Translations under genes and position numbers: made by a program
Notes under the pieces: generated by a model
The model's input: only the letters and a program-made list of their open reading frames with translations
Told to the model about the DNA's origin: nothing
Databases searched by the model: none
Origin: Paraescarpia echinospica
Taxonomy: Eukaryota; Annelida; Polychaeta; Sabellida; Siboglinidae
Direction: 5' to 3'
Assembly (NCBI GenBank): GCA_020002185.1
Contig: CM034532.1
Coordinates: 46,085,506-46,149,505 of the forward strand
DNA: 64,000 nucleotides
Shown: positions 11,501 to 23,500 of the stretch, piece after piece
Layout: every line of letters starts with the position of its first letter
Position numbering within the stretch: the first letter of the stretch is position 1

Positions 11501-14500
11501 ACCAGATGCATCAGCAATTTGATTCATGTGGTATTCAAGTTTTGCACGGTGCACAGACGAAGTGACGAGCTGGCGCTGGAGGCAGTAGGCAAGCCTGTCA
11601 GACTCTAGTCCAGATTTTCTCCATGTTCTTTCCAGTTGTCGTCTAACACACTTTTGCGATCGTATGCCATCATTATACCACGGCGTGTGTGGTCGTACAA
11701 TCACTGTGCGGTTCTTTAACGGTGCTTGCTTGTCAATGATAGCCGCAATGGTTTCATTGTACATGTCAACAGCATGGTTCATGTCATCAGACAGATGATT
11801 TGACAGTAGCAACGAACGGATTTCATCACATATCGATAATTTTGACTCGTCGTCATTACCCGGACGTTTGGTGGTTTCACGAGTTGCTGTGTGCAATGAA
11901 TTGTCGAGTGGTCTGACATGTGTGGGATGTCTGTTCGTATATTGTTCAGAAACGCATCAGATGAACGCGTTATAAGCAGGTCGATGGTATGTTCGGCAAC
12001 AAGCGTCGGGACTTCCACGTGCTGAGTAAGATCTGCTGCATTTAGAATGTTTTGAAAGTGCTTAGTGTCATTGTCTGATGTATTGTCCATGTGGAAGTTA
12101 AAATCACCTGCGATCAGCATCGACATGGTGTCCAACAAATCACCAAATTCTAGGAGAAATTCCGCAGTTGTAAAGCCATTCTTGGAATTTGGCGGGGGGG
12201 CGATAGACGACAAGAAGACGAACAGACTGAGTGTCATTGCTGAGTTGTAGACATATCGATTCAAATGTCTTTGATTTCGGCATATAAACTCTAACTGCAG
12301 ATGTCTATTCTAATAATTGATCTATTGTGGACCTCACCACGACTGAGAAAATGTTGCCAAAACAGTTACATCCATCAAATATCAATTACTCCAGAAACTT
12401 GTAAAACTCTTTTAACATTTATACTGCCAAACTACTGAGCCCTACATAAAAACCTGTTAATACTATCACCCATATGAGACCACTACTCAAAAGAAAACTA
12501 CAGTTATCTGATCTTCTGAAAATTAAGTGGCAGATGGACGACACGGTTCACAGTCGCTCATGTTTGTGCAGCAGCAAATAAAACCATTGATACGCTGTAG
12601 TAACACTTACGTAACTCTTGAGCCCTACGTCTGTGTTGATGTCCTCCTCACCGGCCTCGACCGCCTCCACGATCCACTTCTTGATCTTCTCCTCCAGGCT
12701 GTTGGCATCCGCCCCCATCATAAGGTCTAACTTGATCTTATTGCGGAAGAACAGGAACGTTGGCATAGCAGTCACGCCATTCGATGCAGCTGTCTCCTGT
12801 TGGAATAGAATTAAAGGTAAATTCTTATACAGCGCAGTATCCAGTCTTCAGGACTGCTCAATGCGCTGTACACTTTATTCTCTGGTAGGCCTGTTCAAGT
12901 GAATGCCTTCTCGACTTCTGCGCGAAGCATTCAGCCATGCTGCAATTAATGCACGAAGACTATTCGTACACAAATATCCATCACTGTCTGTAACCAGGTA
13001 CTCATTCATACAGCTGAGTGAACTGGAGCAAAATAGAGTGAACGAACTTGCACAAGGTTCGACACGGCAGCACAGCTTTCAATTGAGAGTCCAATGCTGT
13101 AGCCACTCTGCTCCACAAGAAGCACAACACTGCATCTGTGTACGACTGTACAGCTTGTAAATTCACATTAACTTGCCTTCACATAAACTGTCATTGATGT
13201 GTAACTGAAAAACTTTGTGACATTTCATTGTTGGTAGGGTTGCTTGCTTGTGTTATTTGGCTGTGCTAAATTTGCAAGCCGCATGCAACATTTCATTGTT
13301 GGTCAATGCCTCTCAATGGTCATAGTAATACATGTTCGTGCCAAGCTTTGTCTACCAAAAATGTGTAAATGTATGCTTTACATTACAAGGGTGATGTGAT
13401 ATCTGCTAAATAAATCTTTTCCAGCATGCAGTTTTTATTTAACCTATGTTGTGTCACAAAGAAAAACACTTGGAAGGATAATTTGTTTAAACACTTACAA
13501 AGGAATGTAAATTTTTATGGCTTAAGTTAACGGATCTTGTTGCTAGGCAACAGGTCACATGATGCAGTGTTTCCCCTGGGTAAAACGATGGGTGAGGTGG
13601 TAGTGGTGGGCTATGTGAGCACCGTAGGCATGAAACAATGCTGGGTAGTCTGGGGGCATGTCCCCAGAGTTTTTTTAACTAGCTTAAAATGATGCATTCT
13701 GAAGTTTTAACCTTTACTCTTGAATATAGAGGGGAAGATATAAAACAAGATAGCATGTAGACATGTTTATTACACTACTTGTAAATGTACTAATCATAAC
13801 TGATAAAAATCAGTAATCATGATTGCTTCATGGTGTTGAGGTGTGGTTTCCACTTGACCAGTGGTACTCAATTGAGGTGTGATTTCCACTTGACAGGTGG
13901 TACTTGATTGGGGTGGTGTTTTTTTTGCCCTAACCCTAGGCCCCCATCATTACCTTTAAATGATTATCATATCATAATATTATGATGTTAAATCGGTGGT
14001 TTCCGTTCCAAAGATTATACTTTACTTGTTGCTAGCATGCTATGCAATTAATTAAACAGTCATTTCTGGAATGCCACAAAACTATGTTTCTATTAATCAC
14101 AAGAAAGTTTTTCAAATTGTGTCCTTTTTATAAAACTAAATTATTTAGTATATCCGCAAACATATCATTGCCTAGCCGAAGGTATTTATAATCCATTAGT
14201 ATACACTGTTTTGGGCAATAGGCGTCTTTTACAAGATGAACTTTTGGTGGTTTATATTAGTAAGTACTTGTATTTCACTCAAATCAACTTTCCCAAAAGT
14301 TTGTTTGCACAACTTTGTTGGAATATGTATAATATATTTAACAAAAAGATATCTTACGAATCACATCTTATTTTGCTAAAACTGACATAGAACATTAGAC
14401 TAGTTGAATAGATTAGTGGGCACCTGTGTCAAATCCGGACCCACCTCGATTTTGCCGTAGTAACTTGCCTTTTGTCTAACTTTGATATCTTGGTGAGTTA

Positions 14501-17500
14501 GTTCCATCATTCAACATTATCTTATAGACAGACAGACGTTTAAGAATACTGCGTCTTAGCACCATTTTGAGGCGTAAATAGTACCCAAGTTTGTATCAAT
14601 ATATGCTGCTCTATAGCTAATTTTACGCATGAGATGTGTCAATGCACGACGGCTGCGGTGAAGACTAGTGCAAACCGGGTCGATATATGGGCTTCAAAAG
14701 GGTCTGGATTCGATACAATTGCCGACTAGTGAATAGGATGCATGTTTTTTATTTGGCCTTCAAAAGGATCCGGATTCGACACAAAAGGTACTGTCATTAG
14801 CCTGCACGGTTTTTACTGCCACACCACCTTCATAATCCAGAAATTCAACATCAGCTACACCAACATTCTGATTTATTGTGGAGGCATATTGTAATAGTAA
14901 AACTGAACGCAAAAGACATCTTAGTTCAGCTACCGTTTTCTTTGTTTTTTTCTCCGAGTTCCACATGTCTCCCAAACGCAGAACTCTGTTTGGGCGCCAT
15001 GTTACATGACTGTCTTCTAGATTTCTAGTATGTCAAAATTCTGCAAGATGTCACCATTGGAGATCCCGCAGGAATATTCCATGATTGGACAACTGATAAG
15101 TGATATCATTCACATTGTCCAATGGAGTTAATTCCAAGCGACGTTAAGACGATTAAACGATGTTGGTACAAATCTGTGATTTTGCAGGAATATAAGTGAG
15201 TGCTTGGTGTCATTTCATGCCACTCGCTGATGCTGAATATATCCAGGCCTCAACATTAAACGAAATAAAAACAAGGCATTAGTTAAAATCCGTTTTCCAT
15301 GTGTTCACACAGTTTAACATTGTATGTAACATTCGAGAACATTAACAAAATGTGTAGCGATTCCCGCGGAAAATAAAAATTTAATGAGCTAGGCGATCAT
15401 GTGGTATCGTAACGTCACGTATGACCCACACTCGCAGCAGGCCGACCCTTTCCATGCATTCAGAGCATGTTTACAAGGATAGTTTTTGGGTCAAAACGAG
15501 CGTCAGAATGAGTTATTGTGCAATATTCCGATGTATTTAAAAAAAAATACAAACACTAGTCATCATAGAGGAACAAGCAGTTATCTTACGGTTCCACATG
15601 AATCCAATTTTATTCAAAACAGCGAATGAGCCTACAAGTCGACTTATGCTATGAAACTGATAATGATGGGCACACGAAATAGCTGGTGACAATTTCAGCA
15701 TATTTTGGACGAAGTGGCATAGAAAAATGGTGAGGCGGCCCACCTCGCTCATCATACACCAGGGGAAACACTGTGGATAGGTTAATTAATTCATATTTTT
15801 GTACTTACCCCACATTCGTCTACGTCTACTTTCAGAAAGACAGCATTTGGATATTTTGCTGCCAACTGTGCAACAGCTGGAGCTATTCGCCGACATGGCC
15901 CACACCTGCAGATCAAAGTTTCATAAATCATAACTTTGTTAGGGGTAGAATTAGCAGGGGCTTTGGAGTTCACATGCCCCTATATTCACTGCCGGGCATG
16001 TAACAGTTCCATAATTAACTGTGCCCTGTGATGGCAAATATTTCAGTCCACAAAACAAATTTTTTAATAAAAACATGCAACTTAATGGCCTAATCCTCTA
16101 GTGGATATTAGCTAGGTTCAATATGTTGCCAAATGAGTTGAAACTACCGAAAAATCGAACTGTTAGATCTGTAATCAACGAGTTAACCATTTCAGTACGA
16201 CAGGCCGGTTTTTCGGCATTGACGATGTCTGCTATTCAAATCATTTTTATTCATAATAATCCACTATATGAAGCCACTTGTTGTGTACGGTTGTCAAGTG
16301 GAATAAATTAGCTATTCAGCAGTGGTCATCGTTTATTATCACTCGATAATAGTTTACGGTGATTTTCACGGTTTTTAATGATGGATTATCAAAATCTGCG
16401 GTGGCCACAATTACAGACGGCATTACTTCAACTAGCGATTTACCACCGTATGTTTTGGATAGATTATTTGATATAGGTACATTACAATCCGCTAGAGGCA
16501 GCACTGTAGATTTGTCCTCTGAATCTAGACCAAAATCTGTGACGCGTGGCTCTGCTCCCGCCAAGATTCGGGGCTTCCCCAAGATTGCGTGGCAACATTA
16601 TGCAAATGAATATTCGACCTATATTGATGATCACATGAACCAATGAAAGACAGAACTACGTCACAGCCATGTTCGCGGACAGTTTTCCGACAATTTCAAA
16701 CAATCGTTTAAAAATTACCTTTAGCCTTTTATTTATCTTACACACCCTATTTTATGTATATCTACATTAATATGATATGCATGTTATAGTTGTGAGCTTT
16801 GTCGGAAAGACGCAGCGGCCCATCGAAAATAGGCATGTTGCACGCTGTTTGGCATTCAAAATGGAAAAGCGCAGTTAGCAGACAAGCGCACGAGCTGTGC
16901 CGCAGTATGTACGCCGTGTTGGCACAATTAAGTTCGACGGGCGCGCGCTATGCAAATCACAAAATACTTTGACACGGATTAAAATGTATGCTTCTAAGCT
17001 ATTCTAAAAATTAGTCATAGTTTTAAATTGATTTACAAATGTAGCATTGGGTCTGAGAATGTGAGCGTAGACTGAAGTGATCCAATATTTCTGTGTCTGA
17101 CTGTTCGATTCGTATGAAATACGAACAAAATGTAGCCATTGTAGGTCACGCTGTTTCCTACAATTTAAAATCCACATAATCGACACTGTTTGCACGTAAA
17201 TCCCGATGTATTTTGTGCGAATAATGAATTATATATATGTAAATAATGTGTTATTTATTTAAAAAAAAAGCTTTTGTTAAAATTTTAGTTTCACAATTTA
17301 AAAATCTATATGACCTTGGCATGTTTTGGCCGAGTTATACATTATTGATATTGAGCCAATTAACATTTAATCCAGTGCCATCGACACTTATAATTAATAT
17401 AAAATAATTACTGTTATAATATAATGTGCAAAAATGTGTTAAGGTTTACATTTAATTGAACATATATTATTGTGGCGTTCCCTTTTATATTGCGTTTGTT

Positions 17501-20500
17501 TTAATAACATTTAAAGTAATATATTTAAACATACATTAATACAGTTTCCCTGTATTTCATGTTGAAGCCAAGGAAGATTGTGCTGGAAACATTCGAAGAA
17601 TAGGAATACAGTGAAGATAAGTTTTAGTCTATCATTATTTTAGAGTAATACTACACAATAAATGAAAATATCAACAAATTCTCACATGGTTGGTTTATTT
17701 AATTTATAATAATTGTAACTAAACTAATCAAAAAGTAGGCGCATTCTGCAATATACAGTATTTTGCTGTATCATACAAACTTCTTGCAAACTCACAGACA
17801 AATATTTGACATAATTTCCATGAAAATATTTATGTCTATAAGTTAGGTCAATTATCATCTTTAGAAAATATGGCCACGCATACTCCATCAGTCTGTTGTC
17901 TGCTAGGGATAGAATTCACCTCAAAGGCACAGTTTTTGGCGATTTTGAATAGACTAACACGTGAAACAATGACGCATCAGGTAGCTTTTGAGATCCACTT
18001 CCAAATGTCAAAGCAGAAAGTTAGGAAGATGAACATTTCATGGTCAGATATCAAGCTTGCCCTTGTTTCAGTTTATGGAGAAGACATCAATTCTGTATCA
18101 GATGGGTACTTGCAGTTACAATTTATGCATGTGAAACGTGAACGCAACAAAATCAGAAGAGCCAGAGATCCAGTTAAATATCAGCAGTTCCTAGAAAGTC
18201 AGTATAAGTCGCCCAGCAAAGTCAAGAAGTCTGTAGTTCAGAAACCAGCCAGCCAATCAGAACCACCACCAAAAGTCAGCTTGGAATCAGTTAGTGTTGT
18301 TCAGGAACCAAAACAGGTACTTCAGGATAGATTAGTTTTATCTGAAGAAGATCATATGAAAGTAATAAATGAGAACGTCAAACTTACGAATGAGAATGTG
18401 GAACTTAGAAATGAGAATGTGGAACTTAGAAATGAGAATGAGAGACTAACAAATGAGAACATGAAAAAGAAAACCCGATTAGAAATGTTTGACAGAAGAA
18501 AAATGAACCAGTCTTTGAAACATAAGGATAACTCATTGACAAAATTGGTTTCAAAATATCGTGTTGCCAAAACTGAACTGAGAGCTTTATCAAAACTAAA
18601 GAAGCAAAATCAAGAGCTGCGCGATGCACTGCAGAAGGCAAAATTATCAAAACGAAGTCAGCGATTCAAAGCTAAGCATCATCCTGATTATAAAATAGTC
18701 TCTACAGATCTGTTTCGTCAAGCCAAAGACAAAGCAAACGAGGTGAATTCTTTACATCAAGAAATAATTTACTGGCAATATGAATCGGTCTCTGCCAAAG
18801 ACACTCTTGAAAATTCAAATGCGTATATTTCGACAAAGCAGGATAGCAAAACATACAAATCTGAAATTCGGCAAGCAAGTTACCATTTGCAAGACCTGGG
18901 ATTAGCTCAGGCCGATGTATCAAAGGCTATCAAAATGGTAGTAAAATCCATCACAGGTGCAGACATGGATGGACCACTTCACAGTTACAGCACACATAAC
19001 AACATGTGCAAAGAAATGAAATTTATCACTCGACAACAGGTTGCAGAGGCTCTTTCTGGCGAAACCAATCTGACTCTCAAATATGATGGGACAACCAAAT
19101 CAGTAGGCCATCTAGTAGGAACAGAGATTGCTACAGAAAAACAAAAATTGTTGGTGGGTATCAGCCATCAAGAGGGCGGCAAAGCAGCGGAGTATTGTGA
19201 CTCGATCACACGTTCAATAGATGGTCTTCCAAATTCAATGCCTGGAACATCCTCCAATTCTGATACTAATTGTGACATCAAATCAAGAATTACAAACACC
19301 ATGACAGATAGATGCAAAACTAATGAAGCAGTTGATCACAAATTGGGAGAGGTATTTGGGAGGGAACTCAATAGTTTCCGCTGTTCGATGCACCCTCTTG
19401 ATGGAATGGCAAAAGAATGTGACAAGGTCATCAAATCTTTTGAGGGTACTAATAATATCAAAGCAATGAAAACAGCTGACAAATATCCGTACGCTAGTAG
19501 GGGGAGTCTGAAACACAGGCAACCGTTCGCTGTACTAGTAAAAATTCTATGATGCCAAATATAACTGTGCCAAATCTCTTAGACAGCATCTGAAAGACAC
19601 CGGTATTGTAACCACAGAGATGCAGAATAGGTCAATTGTATTTCATCGGTTTGTTGGCAACCGTTTTCACATTAACTTCTTGAACAGCGGCCTCCTCTAT
19701 CACTACAACATATCAATTCATGATTTCTTTGTCAGAATTAGCCTGCCTGGAAATGCTGTCCAACAATGTGTCCTTAATGCTTTGAAGCTGGATGTGCTTC
19801 ATGTAACAACACGAGCACTTGGACTCATTGGCAAAGTGGTGACTAGGCCCTGGATGCGGTTGGTTGGTCAGGATTTGAACATTCTTGACATGAACAGGTA
19901 CTATGCCGAAGCCAGAGAGAAGCTTTGTTCATGGTCAGAGGATGCCAGCCCACTGCTCGGGCCCAGTACGCCATCTGTTTTTTTCTGATGTACCAATCAA
20001 GGACGACATTGTCCTTGACAGTCTCAAGAAGCCAACATCCAGCAATGACAAGACAATCGCCTTGCTAAAAGACCTATGCAAGGCATGTCTTGTCATAGTT
20101 GAACGGCAGCTTGCCTCACAGCTTGATGGTGGCTGCTTCAACAACCCAAGTGACACATTTGTACAGCAAGCCAGGTCCTGCAAATCTTCTAACATCAGTT
20201 GCGAGCGTAACTTTGGGTCTTGTGATGGGATACTAGGTAATGCTCGAAATGCTACCACAAGCCACTTAGAAGCGAAACGTATGAACAAAGCTAATGAATC
20301 GGGCAAATGGTTAGCTAGGCAGGAGGATAGAGCAAAGCATAGATATACAGACAATGCCATTAGTTGTGCCAGAAAGAACACGCAGGAAGAAAGGGTTAGA
20401 AGCAAACAGCTTGAGATAGATCGTCAGGCAGAACTCAGACTCTCACGCGATAGAATACATGCACATGACATCAGTGCACGCGAAAAGAAGGAGCAGTGGT

Positions 20501-23500
20501 TTGAGGTGGTATTTCAGCATGGCGGGTTGTGGTCTACCCGAGATGAAATCGAGAATAATATCAGACAGCTCTGTATGACCACTGCTAAGACAGTCCTAAA
20601 AGCCCACATTAAGATCAGGACACAAATACTGAAATGTACAGATGGCCAGATCCTCTTTACGAGTGCTACGGTCAATGAGCTTAAAGAACATCTAATCAAG
20701 CTCATCACTGTAGAAATTCCACCAGAATCCGAGAAACTCTATAACATCATTAGAGATCCCGAGATCATAACTGGTGTTAACATCAAACACAAATGGGCTG
20801 ATGAGAACAAATGTACATCTGAATTCAATGGTCACATAGCCGAGTTCATAAATGACACCCGTGAATTTAAGCTTGTCTATGAGAACGAGAGTGAGACACC
20901 TTGCTACATGAAGCCTGCTGAAATCATTACCGATATCATCTCGGGTGATTTGCGTCTTCCGCACCTGTAACTACCATTTCAATAGCATAGTATTTATTGT
21001 AATATATTTAGATATAGAAATTACATATATGAATAGATATAATATATATATAGTCAGGTATAGATTATATAAAGTCTGAGATACCTGGGCCAGGGAGCTT
21101 CTGTGACAGGTGTCCGAGACAGCATATAATTTATTACTTTATATTTATTGTTGATATATCAACAATATAAATACAGTATATAGTTATTGTTGTATTTATT
21201 GTTGATATATCAACAATAAATACAGTATATATATATATATATATACACAAATGCAAACTCAATATATTTACATATAGAAATTACTGATGGAGTATATATA
21301 TATATAATAAAATATATAGTTTTAAGCATATATAATATATAAACTCTTCAGATGCCTGGGCCAGGGAGCTTCTGTGACAGGTGTCTGAGAGAGCATACAA
21401 TTTATTATTTTATATTTATTGTTGTATTTATTGTTGATATACTCAATTGCAAACTCATACAAATATTCTCACATACAGAGACAGAAGAATCACACTGTCA
21501 CCTCCACGTTGGTTTCTGTCGTGAATCATAACAATGATAAAAGATATCGGTGTTGTGTGCACTAAGAACAGTTTCCAGAACATGCCGAAGGTGACGCCAA
21601 CTTTGTTGATCATTGGGCACAGTTTCATCCGCAGGACGGCAGAGACGTGTCAGAGAGGTAACACATGTGGGGTACAGCACAAATACTATCGACTAGACCT
21701 CTGCCTCTCCGATATGTTTGGAAAGGTCGTTTTCCGAGGGAAAGGTGGGCTAACTATGGATGGCCTTTTTCGGGAACTGGGGGCTGTGCGGGCAGTTGCG
21801 CCAACTGTTGTTGTTGTTGACATTGGAACTAATGATCTAAGCAATATAGATTGTGTACCTGAGGACCTAGCAGACCGTATTGTGGTATTCGCTCGTGAAT
21901 TGCTCGCAATACCTTCTGTGGTCCAGGTAGTAGTATGCGAAATATTGACCCGAGTACCAGTAAAGTTTAGTCGGTTTGAAGTGAGATCTGATTTTGAACA
22001 TGCCAGGCAGATTCTTAATGATAAAATTTATGCATTGGTAAAATATTTGGAAACAATTACTTACTGGCATCACCGTAAATTGTTTGAGGAGAAATACTAT
22101 GCGAAAGATGGTGTGCACATGAGTCCACTTGGATCGATTAGGTATGTCGGTAGCAGTCTTGGCTGTTATCCTCATGCTACTTCATGTGCAAGGTCTCTCG
22201 ACATACTCCTCAATAAATTTTTTCTCTAAATTCTTTTGTTAACTATTGTATATGTAAATTCTCATTTCCAGCAAATTTATCTTCTAAAACATCAACATTT
22301 TCTCTTAACTGTACAAAGTTTGATATTTGGCATACTATTACTACAGTTACATTAATCTTGCTTAGGTCATTTCTTCCTATGTCAACGATGAACACCTTTG
22401 TTGCAGTTGCTGGCACAACTTGAATGTGCCGTATTAGACCACCTGTGGTGTGTCTTCCCTTTCCTAAGGTAAACTACCTTTTCACACATGTGGGTCAGTA
22501 TTGATCTGGTCATAGTACGGAGCTGTACCCTAACTATGTATCTGCCATCCTGCGAACAAAACTGCCCAATGATAAATAGTGGCACTTGAGCCTCGTATCA
22601 CATGAACATTGACACAGTTACACATTGCTGTCCTGTGAACATTGGCACACTTCACTTGCATTGATGTATATGATGCATTGAACTGATTGTATCTATACTC
22701 GGCCAACAGTGTCCTGTGAACATTGGTACACTTCACTTGCATTGATGTATGATGCATTGAACGGATTTATCTACACTCGACCAACAGTGTCCTGTGAACA
22801 TTGGTACACTTCACTTGCATTGCTGTGTGATGCATTGAACAGATTTTATCTACACTCGACCAATAGTGTCCTGTGAACATTGGTACACTTCACTTGCATT
22901 GCTGTATGACGCATTGAACGGATTTTATCTACATTCGGCCAACAGTGTCCTGTGAACATTGCCACACTTCACTTGCATGGATATATGAAACAGTGAACCG
23001 ATTATATCTACACTAGTCGGCAATGTACTCTGTTCCTCCTATAGTTTCCTGTATGTGCAGTGAAGCTGACTAGTTCTTGTACTTCTGCTGTTTCAGTTGT
23101 TTTCAATGTCTACTTGTCGGCTGCATACTGTGAACAACATGTTAACATTACTTCATGTTGACGTGTGAGACATTAATGAACAAAACAATTAAATATCATT
23201 GTTGTAGTACCGACCTTTGCATTGTACTGTGAACATTTCATGACAATGAACTATACAGGAAATTATACAGATCTTGGAATGCATAATAAATTATGTTAAA
23301 TTCAAGCAATGCTGTTGTGTTTTTATTCACAACAATGGTTGTGTCATGGACACCTCAATGTTTACAAACAGGTCAAATAATGCCCAATGGTCAACAGTTA
23401 ATAGTTGAACTTTCATTTTGATCAACATACCATAATTATTAAGTAAAAATAAATTGGACATTAATAATATAGACAAAATGGTTATAGGTCAATTTTTTTT

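Larger units (their letters stand above)
9625..12295 (-). mobile_element. L2/CR1-like LINE, 5'-truncated and frameshifted
   Basis: Minus-strand ORF2 remnants in order: end of the APE endonuclease ([12 protein letters not shown] at about 12130, then SDHSTIHC); a spacer frame at 11896-11495; the reverse transcriptase with [41 protein letters not shown] and FYTDDTQIY (10600-11168); then a connection domain to a stop at 9710. The catalytic YADD is YTDD here. The frame is broken at about 12230, 11900, 11500, 11160 and 10690. The 3' end (GACGCAATATAAATGT then ATT-rich) is L2-like. The element cannot be active. It lies in sense orientation in TXNL1 intron 3. Confidence 0.9.
13565..15773. mobile_element. 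hAT-like TIR-bounded element
   Basis: Ends CAGTGTTTCCCCTGG (13565) and CCAGGGGAAACACTG (ending 15773). Similarity continues inward (GATGGGTGAGGTGG against GATGAGCGAGGTGG), giving imperfect TIRs of about 40 bp. CAGTG-type ends suit hAT elements. The adjoining 8-mers (ACATGATG, TGGATAGG) do not match, so the pair could come from two insertions. The interior includes a foldback MITE copy, a dispersed-repeat copy and a 44-bp duplication near 13840-13930. TXNL1 intron 2. Confidence 0.55.

Noticed and set aside
13557..15781. 8-bp target duplication for the CAGTGTTTCCCC element
   Set aside because: The adjoining 8-mers differ (ACATGATG and TGGATAGG), so none is claimed.
17870..19552. Host coiled-coil gene (for example a centrosomal protein)
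   Set aside because: The coiled coil is short. The downstream D/D/CxxH/E pattern, location antisense in an intron, lack of introns and the adjacent SGNH ORF all favour a mobile-element protein.
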